This document shows positions 8,656 through 17,475 of a stretch of DNA of 64,000 nucleotides, one piece after another (within the stretch, counting starts at the first letter, position 1; each line of letters begins with the position of its first letter). The position numbers and the translations under genes are program-made. Below the pieces are notes generated by a model. It saw only the letters and a program-made list of their open reading frames with translations. It searched no databases and had not been told where the DNA came from. The stretch is from CAWCFV01 sp963794995 (GTDB taxonomy: Bacteria; Actinomycetota; Actinomycetes; JACCUZ01). The DNA lies in NCBI GenBank assembly GCA_963794995.1, contig CAWCFV010000002.1, forward strand, positions 3,038,001 to 3,102,000. Direction: 5' to 3'.

Positions 8656-9135
8656 GTGACCGGCACCGACGGCGACCTCCGCTGGCTGACCGCTGTCGTC
8701 GAGCGCGCGACCCGCAACGTCGCGGAGGGCGGCGGCCCGTTCGCGGCCGTCGTGGTGCACGACGGCGCGGTCGTCTCCGAGGGGGTCAACCGGGTCACCC
8801 GCGACCTCGACCCGACCGCGCACGCCGAGGTCGTCGCCCTCCGCGCCGCCTGCCAGGCACTGGGCGACTTCCACCTCCCGGGCGCGGTCCTGGTGTCGTC
8901 CTGCGAGCCGTGCCCGCTGTGCATCTCGGCGGCGCTGTGGGCCCGGGTCGACCGGGTCGTCTACGCCGCCGACCGGGACGACGCCGCCCGCGCCGGGTTC
9001 GACGACCGGGCGTTCTACGAGCTGTTCGAGACGCCCCGGCAGTCCTGGGCGGTGCCGGTCGCGCAGGACCGGGTGGACGGTGCCGCCGCGCCGTTCGAGG
9101 CCTGGCTGGGCAAGGCCGACCGCGTTGAGTACTGA
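8656..9135 (+). CDS. guaD: Guanine deaminase-like nucleoside/base deaminase
   Basis: A zinc-dependent cytidine/deoxycytidylate-deaminase-fold protein of about 159 residues. The zinc ligands are in PTAHAEVVAL (HAE) and SCEPCPLC (PCxxC). From memory, the spacing and the C-terminal AGFDDRAFYELF and WLGKADRVEY segments resemble Bacillus subtilis guanine deaminase more than TadA, so conversion of guanine to xanthine is the best guess. The GTG at 8656 lies exactly 7 bases after a TACGGT hexamer, suggesting a leaderless transcript; an alternative GTG is at 8647. The start of the next gene overlaps its 3' end. Confidence 0.75.
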   Translation: MTGTDGDLRWLTAVVERATRNVAEGGGPFAAVVVHDGAVVSEGVNRVTRDLDPTAHAEVVALRAACQALGDFHLPGAVLVSSCEPCPLCISAALWARVDRVVYAADRDDAARAGFDDRAFYELFETPRQSWAVPVAQDRVDGAAAPFEAWLGKADRVEY

Positions 9136-10150
9136 CGACCGGACCGGCGCGGCCCTCGTCGGCGGCCTCGCGACCGGCGTCGGGTCGATGCCGGGCACCG
9201 ACCCGCGCGAGGCCATCGCCGTCGTGGTGGGCGAGCTCCCCGACCTGCCGCACCTGGTGGAGCTGCCGGCCCGCGGACCGGGCGCCGACCTCGTCGGGCG
9301 GGCCGCGGCGATGCTGGTCGACCTGCACGTCGACCTGCAGCCCTCGGGCTGGCGGCTGGTCGACCGGGCCGGGATGGACGAGCGGCGGGCCCGCGGCTAC
9401 CTCGGCCAGGACCTCGACGAGCTCGAGGAGCACGCCGACGGCGTCGTCGGGCCGGTGAAGCTCCAGGTGGCCGGGCCCTGGACGCTCGCCGCCGCGCTCC
9501 AGCTGCCCCGCGGCGAGCCCGTGCTCACCGACCGCGGTGCCGTGCGGGACGTGGTCGACTCCCTCGGCGAGGCGGTCCGCGCCCAGGTGCACGACCTGCG
9601 CACCCGGCTGCCGGGTGCCGAGCCGGTGCTCCAGCTCGACGAGCCGTCGCTTCCCGCCGTCCTCGCCGGAGCGGTCCGCCGGTCCTCGGGAGCCACCACG
9701 GTGCCGGCGGTCGCCGAGTCCACCGTCGAGGACGTCCTGCGCTCGCTGGTCGAGGTCGCCGGAGCACCGGTCGTCGTGCACTGCTGCGCGCGGCGCCCGC
9801 CGGTCGACCTGCTCCGGCGGACCGGGGTGGCGGGGCTCTCGGTCGACCTGCTGCTCGTCGCCGACGGGCTGGACGACGAGCTGGGCGAGGCCGTCGAGGC
9901 CGGGCTGGCCCTGTTCGCCGGGGTGGTGCCGGCGCTGCCGCCCGGCGGCGGACTGTCCGACGTGCGGGCTACCGTCGAGCCGGTACGGCGCCTCTGGCAG
10001 CGGCTCGGTCTCGACCGCGAGCGGCTGGTCGGTCAGGTCGTCGTCACCACGACCTGCGGGCTCGCCGGAGCCTCACCCGATCACGCGCGGGCCGCGCTGG
10101 CGAGGGCCCGGGAGGCGGCGCGCGCCCTGACCGAGCTGGAGGACTGGTGA
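9125..10150 (+). CDS. Cobalamin-independent methionine synthase C-terminal-like protein
   Basis: A 341-residue protein of the MetE C-terminal (UROD/MetE-like) fold without the N-terminal half of true MetE. Zinc-ligand-like residues are seen in VVHCCARR and TTTCGLAGAS, and the segment LQLDEPSLP matches the substrate region. Homologues sit beside ligA in many actinobacteria. The reaction is not settled; a methyltransferase that uses a corrinoid or other methyl donor is possible. The TTG start at 9125 overlaps the deaminase 3' end by 11 bp. No better start exists in frame near the conserved ATGVGSMPG segment. Its stop overlaps ligA as GTGA. Confidence 0.75.
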   Translation: MSTDDRTGAALVGGLATGVGSMPGTDPREAIAVVVGELPDLPHLVELPARGPGADLVGRAAAMLVDLHVDLQPSGWRLVDRAGMDERRARGYLGQDLDELEEHADGVVGPVKLQVAGPWTLAAALQLPRGEPVLTDRGAVRDVVDSLGEAVRAQVHDLRTRLPGAEPVLQLDEPSLPAVLAGAVRRSSGATTVPAVAESTVEDVLRSLVEVAGAPVVVHCCARRPPVDLLRRTGVAGLSVDLLLVADGLDDELGEAVEAGLALFAGVVPALPPGGGLSDVRATVEPVRRLWQRLGLDRERLVGQVVVTTTCGLAGASPDHARAALARAREAARALTELEDW

Positions 10151-12312
10151 GCACGAGGGGGGCGTCCGGCCGCGCCGGGTCGCGGGCCGCGGACGCGGCC
10201 GAGAGTCGGGCCGCGGCGGCCACCGCGGAGACGGTGGTCACCCCGGCGACGGACGAGGCCCAGCACCGGCACGCCGAGCTGGTGGAGGCCGTCGACCGGG
10301 CCCGCTTCGACTACTACCTGCGCGACTCCCCGGTCCTGTCCGACGGCGCCTACGACGTGATGCTCCGTGAGCTGGAGGACCTGGAGACGGCCCACCCCGA
10401 GCTGCGCACCCCGGACTCGCCGACCCAGACCGTCGGGGGCACCTTCTCCACCGAGTTCACCGCGGTCGACCACATCGAGCGGATGATGAGCCTGGACAAC
10501 GCGTTCACGGCCGAGGAGCTCGAGGCGTGGGCCGACCGCGTCGAGCGCGACGCCGGACGCGCGAGCGTCCACTACCTGTGCGAGATCAAGGTCGACGGCG
10601 TCGCCATCAACCTGCTGTACGAGAAGGGCCGGCTGGTCCGTGCCCTCACCCGCGGCAACGGCACCACCGGCGAGGACGTCACGCTCAACATCCGCGCGCT
10701 CGGGTCCGTCCCGGACCGGCTGACCGGTCCCGCCGTGCCCGACCTGGTCGAGGTCCGGGGCGAGGTCTTCTTCCCGGTGGCCGGCTTCGCCGACCTCAAC
10801 GCCACGCTCGTCGAGGCGGGCCGGGCGCCGTTCGCCAACCCCCGCAACGCGGCAGCCGGGTCACTGCGGCAGAAGGACCCGCGCGTCACGGCCAGCCGTC
10901 CCTTGCGCCTGGTGGTGCACGGTGTCGGCGCGCGCGACGGCTTCGACTTCCCGACCCAGTCCGATGCCTACGACGCCCTGCGCGGGCTCGGCCTGCCCGT
11001 GAGCGAACGGTTCCGGGTCGTCGACGACCTCGCCGGCGTCCGCGACTACATCGAGCACTACCGCGAGCACCGGCACGACGTCGAGCACGAGATCGACGGT
11101 GTCGTGGTCAAGGTCGACGAGGTGTCGGTGCAGCGGCGGCTCGGGTCGACCTCGCGGGCACCGCGCTGGGCGATCGCGTTCAAGTACCCGCCCGAGGAGG
11201 TCACGACCACCCTGCTCGACATCAGGGTCAACGTCGGGCGCACCGGACGGGTCACGCCCTACGGCGTGATGGAGCCGGTGTTCGTCAGCGGCTCGACGGT
11301 GGAGATGGCGACGCTGCACAACGCCTCCGAGGTCGCGCGCAAGGGCGTGCTCATCGGCGACACCGTGGTGCTGCGCAAGGCGGGCGACGTGATCCCCGAG
11401 ATCGTCGGACCGGTCGTCGACCTGCGGGACGGTTCGGAGCGGGCCTTCGTCATGCCGGGCGAGTGTCCGGCGTGCGGCACGACGTTGCGGCCGCAGAAGG
11501 AGGGCGACGCCGACATCCGCTGCCCCAACACCCGCTCCTGCCCGGCCCAGCTGCGCGAGCGCATCTTCCACCTCGCGGGGCGCGGCGCGTTCGACATCGA
11601 CGTCCTGGGCTACGAGGCGGCGGTCGGGCTGCTCGAGGCAGGCGTGGTCCAGGACGAGGGCGACGTCTTCGACCTCGACGAGGCCAAGCTGCTGCGGACC
11701 CCGCTGTTCGTCCGCAAGGACGGCGGTCTCACGGCCAACGGCGACAAGCTGCTCGCCGCCCTGGCCGCGGCCAGGGAGCGGCCGCTGTGGCGCGTCCTGG
11801 TGGCCCTGTCGATCCGGCACGTCGGCCCCACCGCGGCGCAGGCCCTGGCCCGCGAGCTGCGCTCGGTCGAGGCGGTGTTCGCCGCCGACCCCGACCGGCT
11901 CGCCGCGGTCGAGGGCGTGGGCCCGGTCATCGCCGACGCCCTGCGCGAGTGGTGGGAGGTCGACTGGCACCGCGAGATCGTGCGCCGCTGGGCGGCGTCC
12001 GGGGTGCGGCTCGAGGAGGAGGGCGGCGACGAGGCGCCCCGTCCCCTCGAGGGCCTGAGCATCGTCGTCACCGGCTCCCTCGACGACTTCTCCCGTGACG
12101 GCGCGAAGGAGGCGATCCAGTCCCGCGGCGGCAAGGCGGTCGGCTCGGTGTCGAAGAAGACCGACTTCGTGGTGGTGGGCGACAGCCCGGGCAGCAAGTA
12201 CGACAAGGCGGTGCAGCTCGGGGTGCCGGTGCTCGACGAGGCCGGCTTCCACCTGCTGCTCGAGGACGGTCCGGAGGCGGCCCGGTCCCTCGCCCGTCCC
12301 GCCGAGGCCTGA
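10147..12312 (+). CDS. ligA: NAD-dependent DNA ligase
   Basis: A 721-residue ligase that seals nicks in DNA replication and repair using NAD. The adenylated lysine is Lys148 in EIKVDG. The nucleotidyltransferase domain continues with NPRNAAAGSLRQ and EIDGVVVKVD. It is followed by an OB fold, a four-cysteine zinc finger (CPACG and the later CPNTRSCP), helix-hairpin-helix repeats and a C-terminal BRCT domain (about residues 635-705, with GSVSKKTDFVVVG). The first 35 residues are an alanine/arginine-rich extension, so initiation could also be lower. The GTG start overlaps the preceding stop. This is the only replication enzyme in the block. Confidence 0.95.
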   Translation: MSTRGASGRAGSRAADAAESRAAAATAETVVTPATDEAQHRHAELVEAVDRARFDYYLRDSPVLSDGAYDVMLRELEDLETAHPELRTPDSPTQTVGGTFSTEFTAVDHIERMMSLDNAFTAEELEAWADRVERDAGRASVHYLCEIKVDGVAINLLYEKGRLVRALTRGNGTTGEDVTLNIRALGSVPDRLTGPAVPDLVEVRGEVFFPVAGFADLNATLVEAGRAPFANPRNAAAGSLRQKDPRVTASRPLRLVVHGVGARDGFDFPTQSDAYDALRGLGLPVSERFRVVDDLAGVRDYIEHYREHRHDVEHEIDGVVVKVDEVSVQRRLGSTSRAPRWAIAFKYPPEEVTTTLLDIRVNVGRTGRVTPYGVMEPVFVSGSTVEMATLHNASEVARKGVLIGDTVVLRKAGDVIPEIVGPVVDLRDGSERAFVMPGECPACGTTLRPQKEGDADIRCPNTRSCPAQLRERIFHLAGRGAFDIDVLGYEAAVGLLEAGVVQDEGDVFDLDEAKLLRTPLFVRKDGGLTANGDKLLAALAAARERPLWRVLVALSIRHVGPTAAQALARELRSVEAVFAADPDRLAAVEGVGPVIADALREWWEVDWHREIVRRWAASGVRLEEEGGDEAPRPLEGLSIVVTGSLDDFSRDGAKEAIQSRGGKAVGSVSKKTDFVVVGDSPGSKYDKAVQLGVPVLDEAGFHLLLEDGPEAARSLARPAEA

Positions 12313-12418
12313 CGCCGGCCGCACCCCGGCACGGACGGCGGCACCTGCGGGGGCGCTCACTAGGATGGCGGTCCGCGTCCCGCCCGTCCGCCCCCAGCCC
12401 GAGGAGCCGAGCCCCGCG

Positions 12419-12745
12419 ATGCCCGACGACCCGACCGACCCCGGGGCGCCCGCGATCACGCGGGACGAGGTGGCCCACCTCGCGCGGCTGGCCAGGCTGT
12501 CGCTGGAGCCCGACGAGCTCGACCGCTTCGGCGGCCAGCTCGGTGCGATCGTCACGGCGATCTCTCGGATCGGCGACCTGGACACCGCCGACGTGCCGCC
12601 CACGTCCCACGCGCTGCCGCTCACGAACGTGACCCGTCGCGACGAGGTGCGTCCGGGGCTGACGCAGGCCCAGGCCCTCTCGGGGGCGCCGGCGGCCGAG
12701 GACGGCCGGTTCCGGGTGCCCCGCATCCTGGGGGAGGAGGCCTGA
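12419..12745 (+). CDS. gatC: Glutamyl-tRNA(Gln)/aspartyl-tRNA(Asn) amidotransferase subunit C
   Basis: The 108-residue small subunit that wraps around GatA and stabilises the GatCAB complex. The hallmark is the N-terminal helix ITRDEVAHLARLARLSL, followed by the loop ending NVTRRDEVRPGL. The ATG at 12419 has GAGGAG 12 bases upstream. A further in-frame ATG at 12365 would add 18 residues that look unlike GatC. A TAGGAT hexamer at 12361-12366 may be the -10 box of the gatCAB operon. The gene overlaps gatA by one base (TGATG). Confidence 0.93.
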   Translation: MPDDPTDPGAPAITRDEVAHLARLARLSLEPDELDRFGGQLGAIVTAISRIGDLDTADVPPTSHALPLTNVTRRDEVRPGLTQAQALSGAPAAEDGRFRVPRILGEEA

Positions 12746-14289
12746 TGGCCGACCTCACCCGCCTCACCGCGGCCCGGACCGCCGAGGTGGTCGCCTCCGG
12801 CGAGGCCAGCGCGCTGGACGTGGCCGAGGCGCACCTGTCGCGGATCGACGCCGTCGACCACGCGGTCCACGCCTTCCTGCACGTCGACGCCGAGGGCGCC
12901 CGCTCGGCGGCTCGCCGGGTCGACGCGCAGCGTGCGGCCGGGGAGCCGCTGGGTCCGCTGGCCGGTGTGCCGGTGGCGCTCAAGGACGTGCTCGCCACCG
13001 AGGGCGTGCCCACCACCTGCGGCTCGCGGATGCTCGAGGGCTGGCGACCGCCCTACGACGCGACCGTGGTGGCCCGGCTGCGCGCCGCCGGCGTGGTCGC
13101 GCTGGGCAAGACCAACATGGACGAGTTCGCCATGGGCAGCTCGACCGAGCACTCGGCCTACGGCCCCACGCACAACCCGTGGGACCTCGACCGGATCCCG
13201 GGCGGCTCCGGCGGCGGGTCGGCCGCGGCGGTCGCGGCCTTCGAGGCTCCGCTCGCCGTGGGCACCGACACCGGCGGCTCGATCCGCCAGCCCGCGGCCG
13301 TCACCGGCACGGTCGGGGTCAAGCCGACCTACGGCGGCGTCAGCCGCTACGGGCTCGTCGCCCTCGCCTCGTCGCTGGACCAGGCCGGACCGTGCTCGCG
13401 CACGGTGCTGGACGCCGCCCTGCTGCACGCCGTCATCGCGGGTCACGACCCGCGCGACTCCACGTCGATCGACGCGCCGGTGCCCGACGTCGTCGCCGCG
13501 GCGCGGCAGCAGGACGTGCGGGGGATGCGCGTCGGCGTCGTCCGTCAGCTCGGCGGCGAGGGCTACCAGGCCGGCGTCGAGCAGCGCTTCCGCGAGGCGG
13601 TCGACCTGCTGTCGTCGATGGGCGCCGAGGTCGTGGAGGTCGACTGCCCGCACTTCGAGTACGCGTTGCCTGCCTACTACCTCATCCTCCCGAGCGAGTG
13701 CTCGTCGAACCTCGCCCGCTTCGACGCGATGCGCTACGGGCTGCGCGTCGGTGACGACGGCACCGGGAGTGCCGAGGACGTCATGTCGCGCACCCGGGAG
13801 GCCGGCTTCGGCGCCGAGGCGAAGCGCCGCATCATGCTCGGCACCTACGCGTTGTCCAGCGGCTACTACGACGCCTACTACGGCCAGGCGCAGAAGGTCC
13901 GCACGCTCGTGGTCCGCGACTTCGACGCCGCGTTCGCCCAGGTGGACGTCCTCGTCTCGCCCACGACGCCGACGACCGCGTTCCGCATCGGCGAGCGGGT
14001 CGACGACCCGATGTCCATGTACCTCGCCGACCTCTGCACGATCCCGTCCAACCTCGCGGGCAACGCCTCGATGTCGCTGCCCGTCGGGCTGGCCCCGGAG
14101 GACGGCCTGCCGGTCGGCCTGCAGGTCATGGCCCCGCCCATGCACGACGACCGGCTCTACCGGGTGGGCGGCGCGCTCGAGGCGGCGCTCGCGGACCGCT
14201 GGGGCCACCTGCTCGTCGACGAGGCACCCGACCTCACCACCCTGACCACGTCCACACCGACCGCCACGGCCGCGGAGGCAGCGCAGTGA
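12745..14289 (+). CDS. gatA: Glutamyl-tRNA(Gln) amidotransferase subunit A
   Basis: A 514-residue amidase-signature enzyme that releases ammonia from glutamine for GatB. The catalytic Ser-cisSer-Lys triad is Lys80 (VALKDVL), Ser155 (GGSGGGSAAAV) and Ser179 (GTDTGGSIRQPA), one residue offset from the numbering I recall for the staphylococcal enzyme. It acts in the cytoplasm on Glu-tRNA(Gln). With gltX and tRNA-Gln/tRNA-Glu elsewhere in the window, it fits the indirect route of Gln-tRNA formation. Its stop overlaps the next small gene as GTGA. Confidence 0.95.
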   Translation: MADLTRLTAARTAEVVASGEASALDVAEAHLSRIDAVDHAVHAFLHVDAEGARSAARRVDAQRAAGEPLGPLAGVPVALKDVLATEGVPTTCGSRMLEGWRPPYDATVVARLRAAGVVALGKTNMDEFAMGSSTEHSAYGPTHNPWDLDRIPGGSGGGSAAAVAAFEAPLAVGTDTGGSIRQPAAVTGTVGVKPTYGGVSRYGLVALASSLDQAGPCSRTVLDAALLHAVIAGHDPRDSTSIDAPVPDVVAAARQQDVRGMRVGVVRQLGGEGYQAGVEQRFREAVDLLSSMGAEVVEVDCPHFEYALPAYYLILPSECSSNLARFDAMRYGLRVGDDGTGSAEDVMSRTREAGFGAEAKRRIMLGTYALSSGYYDAYYGQAQKVRTLVVRDFDAAFAQVDVLVSPTTPTTAFRIGERVDDPMSMYLADLCTIPSNLAGNASMSLPVGLAPEDGLPVGLQVMAPPMHDDRLYRVGGALEAALADRWGHLLVDEAPDLTTLTTSTPTATAAEAAQ

Positions 14290-14480
14290 AGAACATCAAG
14301 TCGATCGTCACCTTCGTCACCACCGCGATGGCCGGGCGCACCGCGCTGCAGCGGCTGCGCCAGGCCCGCGAGGACGGCGACCGGCTCGAGCTGGTCGACG
14401 CCGTGCTCAACGCGATCGTGCTCGTGACCGGCACGATCATCATCGTGCGCCGGCTGCGCCGCGGCGAGGACGAGGCCTAG
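14286..14480 (+). CDS. Small membrane protein between gatA and gatB
   Basis: A 64-residue protein, start GTG overlapping the gatA stop. A basic amphipathic N terminus (residues 1-35) is followed by one hydrophobic segment, about residues 40-56 (LNAIVLVTGTIIIVRRL), and a short charged tail. It looks like a single-pass inner-membrane protein with the C terminus in the cytoplasm by the positive-inside rule. I recall small proteins of this type in the same place in other actinobacteria, but no function is known. Translational coupling on both sides suggests co-production with GatCAB. Confidence 0.7.
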   Translation: MKNIKSIVTFVTTAMAGRTALQRLRQAREDGDRLELVDAVLNAIVLVTGTIIIVRRLRRGEDEA

Positions 14481-14483
14481 CCC

Positions 14484-16007
14484 GTGACGGTCTCCACCTC
14501 CCCGGGGCTGCTCGACTACGACGAGGCCGTCGCCCGGTTCGACCCGGTGCTCGGGCTCGAGGTGCACGTCGAGCTCGGCACCGTCTCGAAGATGTTCTGC
14601 GGCTGCGCCACCGAGTTCGGTGCGGCGCCCAACAGCCAGACCTGCCCGACCTGTCTCGGGCTGCCCGGGTCGCTGCCCGTCCTGAACGAGACCGCCGTCG
14701 AGTCGACCGTGCGGGTCGGCCTCGCCCTGGGCTGCGACATCGCCTCGTGGTGCCGGTTCGCCCGGAAGAACTACTTCTACCCGGACATGCCGAAGAACTT
14801 CCAGACCTCGCAGTACGACGAGCCGATCTGCACCGACGGCCACCTCGACGTGTCGGTCGAGGCCCCCGAGGGGCCGCGCTCCTTCCGGATCGAGATCGAG
14901 CGCGTCCACATGGAGGAGGACACCGGCAAGTCCCTGCACGTCGGTGGCGCCACCGGCCGCATCCACGGGGCCGACTACTCGCTCGTGGACTACAACCGGG
15001 CCGGCATCCCCCTCATCGAGATCGTCACCAAGCCGGTCGAGGGCACCGGCGCGCTCGCGCCGCAGGTGGCGCGCGCCTACGTCACGGCCCTGCGCGAGCT
15101 GATGCGCACCCTCGGTGTCTCCGACGTGCGGATGGAGCAGGGGTCACTCCGGTGCGACGCGAACGTGTCGCTGCGCCGGTCGCCGTCGGACCCGCTCGGG
15201 ACCCGGTCGGAGACCAAGAACGTCAACTCGCTGCGCTCGGTCGAGCGCGCGCTGCGGCACGAGATCTGCCGGCAGGCGGCGCTGCTCGAGGCGGGCGGCC
15301 GGGTGGTCCAGGAGACCCGGCACTGGCACGAGGACAGCGCGAGCACCACGTCGGGCCGGTCGAAGGAGCAGGCCGAGGACTACCGCTACTTCCCCGAGCC
15401 GGACCTGGTGCCGGTGGCCCCGTCCGCCGCCTGGGTGGAGCAGCTCCGGGCCGACCTGCCGCCCCCGCCGGGTGTCCGTCGCCGCGAGCTGCAGGCCGCC
15501 TGGGGGATCGGCGACCCGGAGATGCAGGCACTGGACAACGCCGGTGCCGTCGACCTCGTCGAGGCGACGGTGGCGGCGGGTGCGTCCTCCGACGCGGCCC
15601 GCAAGTGGTGGCTCGGTGAGCTGGCCCGGCAGGCCAACGAGCGCCAGGTCGACCTGGCGGAGCTGCCGGTGACGCCTGCGCAGGTCGCCCAGGTGGTGTC
15701 CCTCGTCGAGTCCGGGACGGTCAACGACAGGCTCGCCCGGCAGGTCATCGAGGGAGTCCTCGCCGGCGAGGGGGAGCCGTCCGAGGTCGTCGCGGGCCGG
15801 GGGCTGGCCGTCGTGAGCGACGACGCGGCGCTGATCGCCGCCGTCGACGAGGCGCTCGCGGGCCACCCCGACGTCGCGGAGAAGATCCGTGGCGGCAAGG
15901 TGGCCGCGGCCGGGGCGATCGTCGGCGCGGTGATGAAGGCGACCCGGGGCCAGGCCGACGCCGGCCGGGTCCGTGAGCTCGTGCTGGAGCGCTGCGGGCA
16001 GGTCTAG
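14484..16007 (+). CDS. gatB: Aspartyl/glutamyl-tRNA amidotransferase subunit B
   Basis: A 507-residue subunit that phosphorylates the Glu-tRNA(Gln) gamma-carboxylate and adds ammonia delivered by GatA. The N-terminal GLEVHVEL and the zinc-site cysteines (CGCATEFG, CPTCLG) are present. So are the kinase-like segment HMEEDTGKSLH and the C-terminal YqeY-like tail domain (GGKVAAAGAIVGAVMKATRGQAD). It begins 3 bp after the small membrane gene with a GTG. Length and motifs are complete. Confidence 0.95.
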   Translation: MTVSTSPGLLDYDEAVARFDPVLGLEVHVELGTVSKMFCGCATEFGAAPNSQTCPTCLGLPGSLPVLNETAVESTVRVGLALGCDIASWCRFARKNYFYPDMPKNFQTSQYDEPICTDGHLDVSVEAPEGPRSFRIEIERVHMEEDTGKSLHVGGATGRIHGADYSLVDYNRAGIPLIEIVTKPVEGTGALAPQVARAYVTALRELMRTLGVSDVRMEQGSLRCDANVSLRRSPSDPLGTRSETKNVNSLRSVERALRHEICRQAALLEAGGRVVQETRHWHEDSASTTSGRSKEQAEDYRYFPEPDLVPVAPSAAWVEQLRADLPPPPGVRRRELQAAWGIGDPEMQALDNAGAVDLVEATVAAGASSDAARKWWLGELARQANERQVDLAELPVTPAQVAQVVSLVESGTVNDRLARQVIEGVLAGEGEPSEVVAGRGLAVVSDDAALIAAVDEALAGHPDVAEKIRGGKVAAAGAIVGAVMKATRGQADAGRVRELVLERCGQV

Positions 16008-16016
16008 GGTCGAGGT

Positions 16017-16268
16017 ATGCCGCTGCCGGCCCGCGCCGCGCTGGTCGCGGCGGCCCTGGCCGCCGCGGTCGTCCTCGGGCCCGGCCTGCTGAGCAGCCCG
16101 GCCCCCGAGCCGACCGCTTCACCCACCGCGAGCCCGACGGACCTGCGGGACGCGGCGGAGCCGTCGGCGGTTCCCGCGCCGCCCCCGCCGGGCACCGCGG
16201 CGCGGGCTCCGGGGAACGCGTTCGTCGACTCGCCGGCCCGGCTGCTCCGGCTCCCCAGGTCCTCCTGA
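16017..16268 (+). CDS. Short exported or membrane-anchored protein, unknown
   Basis: An 83-residue protein with an N-terminal hydrophobic segment (residues 5-25) that reads as a signal anchor, followed by a Pro/Ala/Ser/Thr-rich region. The ATG lies 6 bases after TAGGGT (16005-16010), which includes the gatB stop codon, so it may have its own leaderless transcript. It ends head-on against the DUF3179 gene with a 7-bp gap. No family was recognised, and low complexity makes even the coding call uncertain. Confidence 0.5.
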   Translation: MPLPARAALVAAALAAAVVLGPGLLSSPAPEPTASPTASPTDLRDAAEPSAVPAPPPPGTAARAPGNAFVDSPARLLRLPRSS

Positions 16269-16275
16269 CCGGCGC

Positions 16276-17475
16276 TCAGCGCACCAGCACCGTGTCCGGC
16301 TCGAAGGCAGCCCACGCGAACCAGAACGTGTCGATGTGCGCGACGGGCTCGAGCTGCCGGCCGGCGAGCGGGCCGCGCACGGCCCGGCCGAGGATGTCCC
16401 AGGTGGTGCCGGTCTGGTCGTCGAGGAAACGGTCGGCTCCCTCGGCCGTGAAGGTGAGCCGCTGCCCTGCGGACCGCGGGACGAAGACCCCGGTCGCCGG
16501 CACCGCGCGGCCCGCGTCGACAGCGGCGGCCTCGAGCGCCGAGCGCAGCCCCTCCGCCCCGAGGACGACGACGTCGCGTCCCTCGCCCTGCAGGTCGACG
16601 ACCCGGTCGGCGGCCAGCCGGGACTGGGTGAGCGCCAGCGGCGGTCCCTCGACCAGGGCCGTCACCCGCTCCTTCGGCGGCAGCCGCGCGTCGGCCTCGC
16701 CGTCGAACAGGAACGGGTCGGTGTCGGGCTGGTCGTAGCCCACGTAGGGGTTGCGGCCGTAGTCCCGCCCGCTGTCGGCCGGCCGCGCCAGCACCCAGCC
16801 GTCGGGGTGGGCCTCGGACCACTGCGCCCACGACACGGTGGCGACCGGCAGCCGCCGCAGCTCCTCCCCGGCGAGGACGCCGGCCACCGCCCGGCCCTCG
16901 ATCTGGGCCCACAGCGACTCGGTCTGGCGGTCGTACATGACCAGGTCGGAGTTGTAGAGCCTGCCCGAGGTGCCGAAGGTGAGCAGCCGGTCGCCGAGGC
17001 GCCGGTCGAACGCCAGCGCGGAGTTGCACAGCGGGCAGTACGTCACGGCGACCGGCGTGCCGTCGACCGTGTCGTTGACGATCTCGTGCCAGATCATGAC
17101 CTGCACCGGGTAGGCGCGGGCCCGGTCGCCGACGGTGAAGCTCAGCACGGCCTCCTCGTCGGCCAGCCAGTCGACCTCGTCCGCGCGCTGGAAGGTCGGC
17201 TCGTCGACGGGCGGGATGCCGTCCGGCGGCGGACCGCCCGACAGCACCCGCGCCGGGTCGACGAGCGGCTCGGGGAGGCGCTCGTCGTCGATGTCGTCCA
17301 GCGCCGAGGGGACCTCCTCGCGTGCGGACTGCTCCACCGCCTCGAGCGTGACCGCCGGCGCCGGTCCGGACGCGTTCCCTCCGGCACCGGACGGGCCCGC
17401 GGTCTGCTCGGCGCAGGCGGCCAGCAGCAGCACCCCGGCGACGGCGAGGGCGGCCCGGCGCGGCACCCGGGTCAC
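16276..17475 (-). CDS. DUF3179 domain lipoprotein
   Basis: A 399-residue protein with a lipoprotein signal: basic N terminus, hydrophobic core and lipobox LAAC with Cys21. The body matches DUF3179 with ARAYPVQVMIWHEIVND, TYCPLCNSALAF and FGTSGRLYNSDLVMYDRQTESLW. The Cys pair in YCPLCN could be a redox or metal site. The family function is unknown. The GTG start overlaps the CcdA stop as GTGA, making it the last gene of a TlpA-CcdA-DUF3179 unit. That context suggests its cysteines are kept reduced by the thiol relay encoded upstream; this is inference. Confidence 0.85.
   Translation of the reverse strand: MTRVPRRAALAVAGVLLLAACAEQTAGPSGAGGNASGPAPAVTLEAVEQSAREEVPSALDDIDDERLPEPLVDPARVLSGGPPPDGIPPVDEPTFQRADEVDWLADEEAVLSFTVGDRARAYPVQVMIWHEIVNDTVDGTPVAVTYCPLCNSALAFDRRLGDRLLTFGTSGRLYNSDLVMYDRQTESLWAQIEGRAVAGVLAGEELRRLPVATVSWAQWSEAHPDGWVLARPADSGRDYGRNPYVGYDQPDTDPFLFDGEADARLPPKERVTALVEGPPLALTQSRLAADRVVDLQGEGRDVVVLGAEGLRSALEAAAVDAGRAVPATGVFVPRSAGQRLTFTAEGADRFLDDQTGTTWDILGRAVRGPLAGRQLEPVAHIDTFWFAWAAFEPDTVLVR

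Noticed and set aside
12365..12418. Earlier ATG for gatC at 12365
   Set aside because: Adds 18 residues unlike GatC and overlaps the TAGGAT promoter-like hexamer; ATG 12419 with GAGGAG fits better.
10861..14208. Minus-strand open frame of 1115 codons antisense to ligA, gatC and gatA
   Set aside because: Composition is the mirror of the sense genes (Val/Asp/His/Arg-rich), with no domain; all three sense genes are complete.
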